This document shows, piece by piece, positions 1 to 6,393 of a stretch of 10,761 bases of DNA. The position numbers were made by a program, and so were the translations under genes. The notes beneath the pieces are model-generated. The model saw only the letters and a program-made list of their open reading frames with translations. It was not told the DNA's origin and searched no databases. Source of the DNA: an uncultured Pseudomonas sp. (GTDB lineage Bacteria > Pseudomonadota > Gammaproteobacteria > Pseudomonadales > Pseudomonadaceae); the NCBI GenBank assembly GCA_937863915.1, contig CALMID010000513.1, positions 1 through 10,761 of the forward strand. Reading direction: 5' to 3'. Within the stretch, counting starts at the first letter, position 1; every line of letters starts with the position of its first letter.

Positions 1-383
1 TGGTGGAGGAATACTGCGCCGGCACCGACGACTACCAGCTGTCGCTGCCCAAGGGTCTGGTCGAGCCGGGCGAGGACGTGCTGCTGGCGGCCGACCGTGA
101 GCTGAAGGAAGAGGCCGGTTTCGGCGCCCGCCAGCTGGAGCTGATCACCGAGCTGAGCCTGTCGCCCGGCTACATGAGCCAGAAGATCCAGGTGGTGCTG
201 GCCCGTGACCTCTACGAGGAGCGCCTGCCCGGTGATGAGCCGGAGCCGATGCGCGTCGACCGGGTCAGCCTGCACGAGCTGTCCAGCCTGATCCAGCACC
301 CGCAGTTTTCCGAGGGCCGCGCCCTCGCCGCGCTCTATCTGGTGCGCGACCTACTGATGCAACGAGGAGAATTTCCGGCATGA
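1..383 (+). CDS. nudE: ADP compounds hydrolase NudE (3' part only, N-terminus outside the window)
   Basis: Nudix hydrolase that cleaves ADP-containing nucleotides such as ADP-ribose, NADH and diadenosine polyphosphates in the cytoplasm (known for E. coli NudE). The reading frame is open from the window edge. Compared from memory with the 186-residue E. coli protein, about 60 N-terminal residues are missing, so the GTG at position 3 is internal and not a start. The Nudix box is perfect: GX5EX7REUXEEXGU runs from the Gly codon at 54 to the Phe codon at 122 (REL-KEE-AGF core). The following region contains GDEPEP, typical of NudE. The stop TGA (381-383) overlaps the ATG of cysQ in an ATGA arrangement, so the two are probably co-translated. 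The nudE-cysQ pair is conserved in Pseudomonas. The identification is firm. Confidence 0.93.
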   Translation, partial: VEEYCAGTDDYQLSLPKGLVEPGEDVLLAADRELKEEAGFGARQLELITELSLSPGYMSQKIQVVLARDLYEERLPGDEPEPMRVDRVSLHELSSLIQHPQFSEGRALAALYLVRDLLMQRGEFPA

Positions 384-1201
384 GCCAGCCACTGTTTCCC
401 GCCCTGATCGACCTGGTGCGCCGCGCCGGTGAGGCCACCCTGCCGTTCTGGCGCAACGACGTGGCAGTGACCGAGAAGTCCGATGCGTCGCCGGTGACGG
501 CCGCCGACCTGGCCGCCCATGCCATTCTCGATGCCGGGCTGCGCGCCCTGGCGCCCGAGCTGCCGGTGCTTTCCGAAGAGGCCGCCGACATTGCCCTGAA
601 CGAGCGGGCGACATGGACCCGCTGGTGGCTGGTCGATCCGCTGGACGGCACCAAGGAATTCATCGCCGGCAGTGAAGAGTTCACCGTCAATGTCGCCCTG
701 GTCGAGCAGGGCCGGGTGCTGCTCGGCGTGGTCGGCATTCCGGCCAGCGGCCGGGTCTACTACGGTGGCGCCGGCCTGGGCGCCTGGCGGGTCGATCCGG
801 GACAGGAGGCCGAGCGTCTCGGCGTGCGTCTGAGCCCGGCCGAGGCCTTCACCGTGGTCGCCAGCCGGCGCCATTCCAGTCCGGCGCAGGAGCGCCTGCT
901 GGCCGGTCTCAGCGAACAGTTCGGTGATCTCGATCTGGTCAGCGTCGGCAGTTCGCTGAAGTTCTGCCAGTTGGCCGAAGGCAGCGCCGACTGCTACCCG
1001 CGCCTGGCGCCGACCTCGCAGTGGGACACCGCCGCGGCTCAGGGCGTGCTGGAGGGCGCGGGCGGCGAAGTGCTCGACCTCAAGGCCCGAGCCCTGACCT
1101 ACGAGGCTCGCGAGAGTTTCCTCAATCCGTCGTTCATCGCCTTGCCGCAGGCTGCCGCCTGGCGCGACGAGCTGATTCAGCTGGCGCGGGCGCTGGACTG
1201 A
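380..1201 (+). CDS. cysQ: 3'(2'),5'-bisphosphate nucleotidase CysQ
   Basis: Removes the 3' phosphate from PAP (and PAPS) to give AMP. PAP arises from sulfate assimilation and from phosphopantetheine transfer to ACP. The 273-residue protein has the lithium-sensitive phosphatase motif set of the inositol monophosphatase superfamily: Asp43 in TAADLAAH, SEE at 65-67, VDPLDGTKEF at 85-94 (metal ligands Asp86 and Asp89), SVGSSLKFC at 188-196, and WDTAAA at 215-220 followed by GAGG. It is slightly longer than E. coli CysQ (246), mainly through a C-terminal helix. The ATG at 380 is preceded by GAGGAG (364-369) and overlaps the nudE stop. The gene's own stop TGA (1199-1201) shares its A with the next ATG, so all three genes look like one translationally coupled operon. 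Confidence 0.95.
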   Translation: MSQPLFPALIDLVRRAGEATLPFWRNDVAVTEKSDASPVTAADLAAHAILDAGLRALAPELPVLSEEAADIALNERATWTRWWLVDPLDGTKEFIAGSEEFTVNVALVEQGRVLLGVVGIPASGRVYYGGAGLGAWRVDPGQEAERLGVRLSPAEAFTVVASRRHSSPAQERLLAGLSEQFGDLDLVSVGSSLKFCQLAEGSADCYPRLAPTSQWDTAAAQGVLEGAGGEVLDLKARALTYEARESFLNPSFIALPQAAAWRDELIQLARALD

Positions 1202-1650
1202 TGAGCGCGACCGCCGAGGCGCTGCAGACCCTGCTGTACGAGGAAATTCCCTTGTGCCGCGCGTTGCAGGTTCGGGTTGAGCGCTGGCAGGACCATCAGC
1301 TGTGCCTGAGCCTGCCGCTGGCGGCCAATGGCAATCCGCATGGCACCCAGTTTGGCGGCAGTCTCTATTGCGGTGCGCTGCTGGCCGGCTGGGGCTGGCT
1401 GCATCTGCGGCTGGCGGAGAGTGGTCTGGCTGGCGCGGTGGTCATTCGCAACGCGCAGATCAGCTATCTGCTGCCGGTGGAAGGGGATGCGCTGTCGCGC
1501 TGCAGTGCTCCCGCTGCCGAAGACTGGCAGCGTTTTGTCACGCTGTTTCAGCGCCGCGGCGTGGCCCGGCTGACCCTCAACAGTGAAGTGCTGGATGCTG
1601 AGGGGCGTGTGGCCGTGCAGTTCAGCGGGGAATACGTGCTGCAGCGCTGA
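1201..1650 (+). CDS. madB: Stand-alone hot-dog protein, YiiD C-terminal/MadB type (putative malonyl-ACP decarboxylase)
   Basis: 149-residue single-domain hot-dog protein of the family often annotated 'thioesterase, YiiD C-terminal domain'. E. coli YiiD (MadA: GNAT plus hot-dog) and stand-alone MadB proteins have been reported as malonyl-ACP decarboxylases that supply acetyl-ACP for FabH-independent fatty acid initiation, with a critical Asn45 in Shewanella MadB. Here Asn45 lies in the signature loop NPHGTQFGGSLY (45-56), followed by the hydrophobic helix ALLAGWGWLHLRLAE. Later strands include RNAQISYLLPVEGD (83-96). There is no GNAT domain. The start at 1201 is chosen because it overlaps the cysQ stop as TGATG. 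I see no convincing Shine-Dalgarno sequence, so translation probably depends on cysQ. A generic acyl thioesterase role cannot be excluded. The gene symbol is by family analogy. Confidence 0.8.
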   Translation: MSATAEALQTLLYEEIPLCRALQVRVERWQDHQLCLSLPLAANGNPHGTQFGGSLYCGALLAGWGWLHLRLAESGLAGAVVIRNAQISYLLPVEGDALSRCSAPAAEDWQRFVTLFQRRGVARLTLNSEVLDAEGRVAVQFSGEYVLQR

Positions 1651-1654
1651 GCGG

Positions 1655-2440
1655 TCAGAGGACCAGCTTGTAACCGATGAAGCCGAGCATGGTGGCCAGG
1701 CACGGGCGCAGCACCGGGTCAGGAATGCGTCCCGAGAGGTGGCTGCCCAGGTAGATGCCGGGCAGCGAGCCCATCAGCAGGTAGCCCAGCAAGTGCCAGT
1801 CCATGTTGCCCATGCTGGCGTGGCCGAGGCCGGCAATCAGGGTCAGCGGCACGGCGTGGGCGATCTCGGTGCCGACCAGACGCTTGGTCACCAGGTACGG
1901 GTAGAGCAGAAAGAGTGCCACCGTGCCCAGGGCGCCGGCGCCAATCGAGGTGAGGGTAACCATTACGCCGAGCAGAATGCCGGTGCCCACGGTCAGGGCA
2001 TTGAGGGTACGGTCGCTGAGGTGGTAGTGATCGCCGGCATGGCGTTTGGCAAAGCTCAGCAGGCGTTGCTTGAACAGGATGGCCAGTGCGGTCAGCAGCA
2101 GCACATAGCCCAGCGCATGCTTGATCACCGCGTTCAGCGCTTCGGTATCGCTGTGCAGCGTGCTCAGCAGCCACAGGGTCAGGGCCGCGGCCGGCACGCT
2201 GCCCAGGGTCAGCCAGCCGGTGATGCTCCAGTCGATGTTGCGGTTGCGATGATGCACAACAATGCCGCCGGACTTGGTGATGGCGGCATACAGCAGGTCG
2301 GTGCCCACGGCCGTGGCCGGGTTGATGCCGAACCAGAGCAGGATCGGCGTCATCAGCGAGCCACCGCCCACGCCGGTCATGCCGACGATAAAGCCCACCA
2401 CCAGGCCGGCGACGATGAAGCCGAGAATGCCGAAATCCAT
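1655..2440 (-). CDS. TSUP (TauE/SafE) family membrane transporter, putative sulfite/organosulfur permease
   Basis: 261-residue integral inner-membrane protein of the TauE/SafE (TSUP, DUF81) family, whose members move sulfite, sulfoacetate or other small anions. Two related halves can be seen. The first begins with a hydrophobic helix carrying GVGGGSLMTP (23-32) and TAVGTDLLYAAITKSGG (43-59). The second begins with TSIGAGALGTVAL (164-176), then GTEIAHAVPLT (190-200). This inverted-repeat-like layout with about eight membrane segments is typical. A short charged loop (about 124-146) separates the halves. The ATG at 2440 gives a normal family length, and the upstream Shine-Dalgarno sequence is weak. 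The substrate is not determinable. The cysQ neighbour makes a sulfur compound tempting but unproven. The stop is only 4 bases from that of the convergent hot-dog gene. Confidence 0.88.
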   Translation of the reverse strand: MDFGILGFIVAGLVVGFIVGMTGVGGGSLMTPILLWFGINPATAVGTDLLYAAITKSGGIVVHHRNRNIDWSITGWLTLGSVPAAALTLWLLSTLHSDTEALNAVIKHALGYVLLLTALAILFKQRLLSFAKRHAGDHYHLSDRTLNALTVGTGILLGVMVTLTSIGAGALGTVALFLLYPYLVTKRLVGTEIAHAVPLTLIAGLGHASMGNMDWHLLGYLLMGSLPGIYLGSHLSGRIPDPVLRPCLATMLGFIGYKLVL

Positions 2441-2562
2441 GCTGCTCTACCTGCCGGTGCGGGGCTCGATAAGAAAGGCCGGCATCTTAGCAATGCTTGT
2501 TATGCGTTTTTAGACTGATTTGTTTTGTAATTATTCCTGAATCGTCTTTGCTTGTGGCCGGT
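2441..2562 (-). promoter_or_regulatory. AT-rich leader of the TSUP gene, probable promoter region
   Basis: The gap upstream of the TSUP gene contains a strikingly AT-rich stretch (about 2487-2540) in otherwise GC-rich DNA, as expected of a promoter region. Reading the minus strand, TAAGAT at about 2487-2492 could serve as a -10 element, but I find no well-spaced -35 partner. The AT-rich stretch is seen directly, and promoter function is inferred. Confidence 0.3.
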
Positions 2563-2587
2563 GCCGGGATGCCCGCTGCATCCCGGC
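2563..2587 (-). terminator. Hairpin just after fabY, possible terminator
   Basis: A perfect 9-base-pair inverted repeat (arms GCCGGGATG at 2563-2571 and CATCCCGGC at 2579-2587, loop of 7) starts 6 bases after the fabY stop. No U-run follows on the minus strand, so it may be a weak or Rho-assisted terminator or an RNA-stabilising 3' hairpin rather than a classical intrinsic terminator. Confidence 0.45.
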
Positions 2588-2593
2588 GATCGT

Positions 2594-4510
2594 TCAGCCT
2601 TCACTCAGGTCGGCATAACCCGGGTTGGCGGCGTACTGGATCGGCTGGGCGAAGCCCGGCACGCGGATCTGCTGTTGATCGATGTGCAGTTCGTGCTCGT
2701 CGATCAGCGCTTCGCCAAAGCGGTAGAGGATGCCCAGCTCCCCCTGCAGGGCGCGCTGGTCATAGGCGGCGGCCTCTGCGCGGGTCTGCTCACGGCGCTG
2801 GCGCCAGGCGGCCAGCGTGCTTTCGCCATGGCGGCGCTGCAGCAGTTTCTCGACCAGGCTCGGCGCCAGCACGGCGGCGCTGGCGTTGTTGCCGCCAAAG
2901 CCCTTGGAGTTGAGGAAGGCCACCTGCAGTGGCTGCTGGCGGTCGGCGGTGACGATCTCCAGGTGCTGGCGGTGCACGTCGTCGGCCACCCGGTCGATGG
3001 TCTTGATCCCCGGCAGGATGCCGCTGGCGAAGGTGCCCAGGGCGGCCATCAGCTGGTCGGCGCTGGCGGCGGCCAGGCTGTGGCCGACGTAGGCCTTGAC
3101 CGCGGTGACCGGCCAGGACTCGATGGCGAAGGCGCCGGCAATACGGTCGAGCAGCTCGGATTCGGTCACGCGGTTGGCCGGGGTGCTGGAGCCGTGGGCA
3201 TGCACGAAGCTGTGCTGGCGCACGGTTTCCGTGCCGACCAGAGCCATGGTGCTGGCCACGGCCTTGGCCAGGGTCAGGTAGTTGCCCGGGCCGGGTGCGG
3301 AAATCGACTTCTTGAAGCCGTCGGCATTGATGAACACGTCCGGCACCGCGCCGTGGATGTCGGCGCCCAGCTGCAGGGCCAGTTCGTCATCCATCAGCAC
3401 GATGTACTGGCTCGATTCGGCCAGGGTGAAGCCGCAGTTGTCGCCGAACGGGCGGCTGGCGCGGCGCAGGTCGACGGTCTCGCTATCATCGCCACTGCGC
3501 TGCTGGATCTGGCGCAGGGCCTCCTCGGTGGCCAGCGCGCCCATGGCGCCGTAGCCGTCGATACACTCGGTGGTGATCGGCGCCTCGCTGTTGCCGACGA
3601 TGGCCACGCGGGTGCGTCCGCTCTGGATGCTCTCCACGGCTTTCTGCAGGTTGTAGAGGAAGGTGGCGCAGGCGCCGGTGACGCTGCCGGTGCTGCCGAC
3701 GCTGCCCAGCACGTAGGCGTTGATGAAATCCGCCGGCATGGTGTTGAGCCCCAGCGGCAGTTGCTTGGCGGTCACCCGGCCGCCCTTGAGGCGCGATTGC
3801 AGCAGGCCGCCGTAGCCGTTCTCGTCGAGCTGGCTCATCACGCTGCCGGAGTACACGGCGATCTCGTCCGGGGCCACGGCGGCGCTGATGGTTGCCCACG
3901 GCAGGCCGATGGACTGCAGGGCATCGCTGGCGCCGACGATGGCCAGTTGCAGGCCGCGCGGGTGGAAGCGCGAGGGGTAGAGCGCGGCGGGATCGAAACC
4001 GCTGGGCAACTGGCCGGCGGACTTCACCGGCAGGGCACGGAAGCTGTCGACCTTGATGTCGCAGCCGTCATACAGGGTGACCTGCACCTCGGTGTCGTTG
4101 AGCGGCTCGACGATCCAGTCGCTGGGCAGCGGCTCGGGCAGCTGCTTGCGCAGGGTGATGAAGACCAGTGGCTTGCCGGCGGTGCCGGTGACGGTGAGGT
4201 TTTTCTGCCAGTGCACCGCGTCGACATCCAGGTACTGCTTGTCGATGCGGCGGATCAGGGTGCCGGCGCGGATCTGCTCGCCGAAGCGGTTTTCCAGGGT
4301 CGCCAGGTCCAGTGGCTGGCCTTCGCCGTCGTGGTACTGACCGTCGCGGTACACCACCAGGCCCATCAGCACCGCCAGACCGGCCAGGGTCTGCTGGCGC
4401 TGGCCAGCGTCGAGGCTGTCCAGGACGTAACGGCGGAAGCCGTGATGGAAGGAACTGCGACCGGCGGCGTTATAGCCCCCAAAGCCGACGATCACCGGTA
4501 GACGCGACAT
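2594..4510 (-). CDS. fabY: FabY-class beta-ketoacyl-ACP synthase (fatty acid synthesis initiation)
   Basis: Condenses acetyl-CoA with malonyl-ACP to start fatty acid synthesis in the cytoplasm. In P. aeruginosa this enzyme (PA5174) takes the place of a housekeeping FabH. The 638-residue protein has a long N-terminal region (about 1-180) before the ketosynthase core. The Cys-His-His triad is visible: Cys281 in TGACATF, His439 in HAHGSSTP (437-444), and His477 in YVGHSLAAAS (474-483). NSKGFGGNNAS (534-544) closes the fold, and a charged C-terminal extension of about 90 residues follows. I chose the ATG at 4510 (MSRLPVIVGFGGYNAAGR), which has GGGAG 10 bases upstream. A TTG seven codons earlier (4531) is also in frame but has nothing to favour it. 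Divergent from the acyl-CoA synthetase and probably not co-transcribed with the TSUP gene (153-base gap with hairpin). Confidence 0.93.
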   Translation of the reverse strand: MSRLPVIVGFGGYNAAGRSSFHHGFRRYVLDSLDAGQRQQTLAGLAVLMGLVVYRDGQYHDGEGQPLDLATLENRFGEQIRAGTLIRRIDKQYLDVDAVHWQKNLTVTGTAGKPLVFITLRKQLPEPLPSDWIVEPLNDTEVQVTLYDGCDIKVDSFRALPVKSAGQLPSGFDPAALYPSRFHPRGLQLAIVGASDALQSIGLPWATISAAVAPDEIAVYSGSVMSQLDENGYGGLLQSRLKGGRVTAKQLPLGLNTMPADFINAYVLGSVGSTGSVTGACATFLYNLQKAVESIQSGRTRVAIVGNSEAPITTECIDGYGAMGALATEEALRQIQQRSGDDSETVDLRRASRPFGDNCGFTLAESSQYIVLMDDELALQLGADIHGAVPDVFINADGFKKSISAPGPGNYLTLAKAVASTMALVGTETVRQHSFVHAHGSSTPANRVTESELLDRIAGAFAIESWPVTAVKAYVGHSLAAASADQLMAALGTFASGILPGIKTIDRVADDVHRQHLEIVTADRQQPLQVAFLNSKGFGGNNASAAVLAPSLVEKLLQRRHGESTLAAWRQRREQTRAEAAAYDQRALQGELGILYRFGEALIDEHELHIDQQQIRVPGFAQPIQYAANPGYADLSEG

Positions 4511-4541
4511 CAGACAACCACTCCCAGGCAAAACGGGCAGA

Positions 4542-4559
4542 CGGCCGCGCGGGCGGCCG
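4542..4559. repeat. GC-rich perfect inverted repeat in the fabY 5' leader
   Basis: Arms CGGCCGC (4542-4548) and GCGGCCG (4553-4559) are perfect complements with a 4-base spacer. The repeat lies 31 bases before the chosen fabY start. If transcribed it would form a very stable hairpin in the fabY leader, followed on the minus strand by CGTTTTG after a few bases. It could equally be a DNA operator. Function is unknown. Confidence 0.5.
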
Positions 4560-4570
4560 GTTAAGTGCCT

Positions 4571-4601
4571 AACCTGACGCAGGTTGTGACTGCTGAGTCA
4601 C
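4571..4601. promoter_or_regulatory. Two abutting perfect inverted repeats in the fabY/acyl-CoA synthetase divergent promoter region, candidate operator
   Basis: AACCTG-ACG-CAGGTT (4571-4585) is a perfect 6+3+6 dyad and is followed without a gap by GTGACT-GCTG-AGTCAC (4586-4601), a perfect 6+4+6 dyad. They sit near the middle of the 175-base gap between the divergent starts at 4510 and 4686, where a shared regulator would bind. They do not match the operators I remember for PsrA, DesT or LiuR. The repeats are certain, and operator function is inferred. I could not place convincing -35/-10 boxes for either gene. Confidence 0.5.
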
Positions 4602-4685
4602 GCCAGCGACCAAGGTCGTAGAGTCGCCTGCGGTGGCATTTGCTAGGGTCGGTCAATCCCCAGATACCGCCGCGGAGGGCCTGCG

Positions 4686-6335
4686 ATGAACCCCTACAAC
4701 CCCTATGAGCTCGGCATGCCGCCCGTGGCCGCGAACTTTCAGGCGCTCAGCCCGCTGACCTTTCTCGAGCGCGCCGGCAGCGTCTATCCGGAGCGTGTTG
4801 CCCTGATCAACGGGCCCCTGCGGCAAACCTGGGGCGAGACCTATGCGCGCTGTCGGCGCCTGGGCTCGGCGCTGGCGGCGCGGGGCATCGGTCTGGGCGA
4901 TACCGTGGCGGTACTGGCGCCCAACGGGCCGGCGATTTTCGAGGCGCACTTCGGCGTGCCCCTGTGCGGTGCGGTGCTCAATGCCATCAATACCCGTCTG
5001 GATGCCGAAGCCATCGGTTTCATCCTGCAGCATGGCGAGGCCCGCGTGCTGCTGGTGGACAAGGAGTTCGGCGAGCTGGCGCTGCGGGCGGTCAGTCACA
5101 TGGCCAAGCCGCCGCTGCTGATCGGCATCGATGATCCGACCTATGCCGAGGGCAGGCTGATCGGCCAGCTGGAATACGAGCAACTGCTGGCCGAGGGCGA
5201 TCCCGAGGCGCCCTGGAGTCTGCCGGACGACGAGTGGCAGGCCATCGCCCTGAACTACACCTCCGGCACCACCGGCAATCCCAAGGGCGTGGTCTATCAC
5301 CACCGTGGCGCGCACCTGAATGCGCTGTCCAACATGATCAGCTGGGAGATGAGCCGTTTCCCGGTGTACCTGTGGACCCTGCCGATGTTCCACTGCAACG
5401 GCTGGTGCTTCCCCTGGGCGCTGGCGGCAGCGGTCGGCACTAGCGTGTGCCTGCGTCATGTGCGGGCCGAGGCCATCTACCCGGCGTTGGCCGAACATGC
5501 CATCGACCATTTCTGCGGCGCGCCCATCGTGCTGAACATGCTGGCCAATGCCCCGGCCGAGCTGCAGGCGCTGAAGACCCGCCCGGTCAAGGTGCTGACC
5601 GCCGGCGCGGCGCCGCCCGCGGCGGTGATCGAGGCCATGGAGGCGCTGGATTTCCGCGTTACCCACGTCTACGGACTGACCGAAACCTACGGCCCCAGCG
5701 TGGTCTGTGCCTGGCAGGATGAATGGGATGCCGCGCCCGCCGAGCAGCGGGCCCGCCTCAAGGCCCGCCAGGGCGTGCGCCAGTTGCTGCTCGACGGCCT
5801 GATGGTGGCCGATCCGGACACCCTGCAGCCGGTGCCCAAGGACGGCCAGACCCTCGGCGAGATCATGATGCGCGGCAACCTGGTGATGAAGGGCTACCTG
5901 AAGAACCCCAGCGCCACGGCCGAAGCCTTCGACGGCGGCTGGTTCCATTCCGGCGACCTGGCGGTGTGGCACCCGGATGGTTACGTGGAAATCCGCGACC
6001 GCAGCAAGGACATCATTATCTCCGGCGGCGAGAACATCAGCTCCATCGAGGTGGAGGATGCCCTCTACCGCCATCCGCTGATCCTCGAAGCCGCCGTGGT
6101 GGCCATGCCCCATGCCAAGTGGGGCGAAACGCCCTGCGCCTTCGTCACCCCGCGCGAGGGCAGCAGCCTCTCGGCCGAGGAGGTGATCGTCTGGTGCCAG
6201 CAGCACCTGGCGCGCTTCAAGGTGCCGGGCCAGGTGGTGTTCGCCAGCCTGCCGAAGACCTCCACCGGCAAGGTGCAGAAGTTCCTCCTGCGCGAGCAGG
6301 CCCGCGCCCTGGCCGAACGGCTGGCGGTGGCCTGA
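4686..6335 (+). CDS. AMP-forming acyl-CoA synthetase (DmdB/AlkK/AAE-like, substrate unknown)
   Basis: 549-residue ANL-superfamily ligase that adenylates a carboxylic acid with ATP and transfers it to CoA. Core motifs are intact: P-loop YTSGTTGNPKG (191-201), LPMFHCNGW (232-240, characteristic of the DmdB and plant AAE branch), YGLTETYG (329-336), GGWFHSGDLA (417-426), the hinge around DRSKD (438-442), ISGGENISSIEVE (445-457) and C-terminal PKTSTGK with catalytic Lys529. Length matches short/medium-chain and 3-methylmercaptopropionate ligases (about 540). The ATG at 4686 is preceded by GGAGGG (4674-4679) at 6-base spacing. It is a single-gene unit: divergent from fabY, and closed by a strong terminator 11 bases after its stop. 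The fatty-acid neighbour suggests a fatty or branched acid as substrate, but motifs alone do not decide this. Confidence 0.9.
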   Translation: MNPYNPYELGMPPVAANFQALSPLTFLERAGSVYPERVALINGPLRQTWGETYARCRRLGSALAARGIGLGDTVAVLAPNGPAIFEAHFGVPLCGAVLNAINTRLDAEAIGFILQHGEARVLLVDKEFGELALRAVSHMAKPPLLIGIDDPTYAEGRLIGQLEYEQLLAEGDPEAPWSLPDDEWQAIALNYTSGTTGNPKGVVYHHRGAHLNALSNMISWEMSRFPVYLWTLPMFHCNGWCFPWALAAAVGTSVCLRHVRAEAIYPALAEHAIDHFCGAPIVLNMLANAPAELQALKTRPVKVLTAGAAPPAAVIEAMEALDFRVTHVYGLTETYGPSVVCAWQDEWDAAPAEQRARLKARQGVRQLLLDGLMVADPDTLQPVPKDGQTLGEIMMRGNLVMKGYLKNPSATAEAFDGGWFHSGDLAVWHPDGYVEIRDRSKDIIISGGENISSIEVEDALYRHPLILEAAVVAMPHAKWGETPCAFVTPREGSSLSAEEVIVWCQQHLARFKVPGQVVFASLPKTSTGKVQKFLLREQARALAERLAVA

Positions 6336-6346
6336 TCCGGATGCAA

Positions 6347-6379
6347 GCAAAAGGCCCCGTCACTGACGGGGCCTTTTGC
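6347..6379. terminator. Bidirectional intrinsic terminator between convergent genes
   Basis: Arms GCAAAAGGCCCCGT (6347-6360) and ACGGGGCCTTTTGC (6366-6379) pair perfectly over 14 bases around a 5-base centre. Each strand ends its stem in TTTT, so the hairpin can stop the synthetase transcript (+) and the arc-region transcript (-). It lies in the 58-base gap between the two convergent stops. Confidence 0.9.
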
Positions 6380-6393
6380 CGAGCGGCGCCTGA

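Noticed and set aside
1021..1200. N-terminal extension of the hot-dog protein into cysQ (209-residue version)
   Set aside because: The extension is an out-of-frame reading of cysQ with no GNAT domain. The start at 1201 overlaps the cysQ stop and gives the normal single-domain length.
1583..2518. Plus-strand open frame (311 codons) opposite the TSUP gene
   Set aside because: It is an antisense shadow. Its translation is Gln/Gly/His-rich, while the minus strand gives a clear membrane protein.
2552..4501. Long open frame (649 codons) on the plus strand opposite fabY
   Set aside because: It mirrors fabY almost end to end, and its translation is Gly/Ala/Val/Gln-rich with no domain. The fabY reading has an intact catalytic triad.
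4632..4645. TGGCATTTGC as a sigma-54 promoter for the acyl-CoA synthetase
   Set aside because: The GG and GC dinucleotides are too close together for a -24/-12 promoter.
4653..6350. Long open frame (565 codons) on the minus strand opposite the acyl-CoA synthetase
   Set aside because: It is an antisense shadow of a well-supported gene in high-GC DNA. Its translation is low-complexity, rich in Gly, His and Gln, with no recognisable domain.
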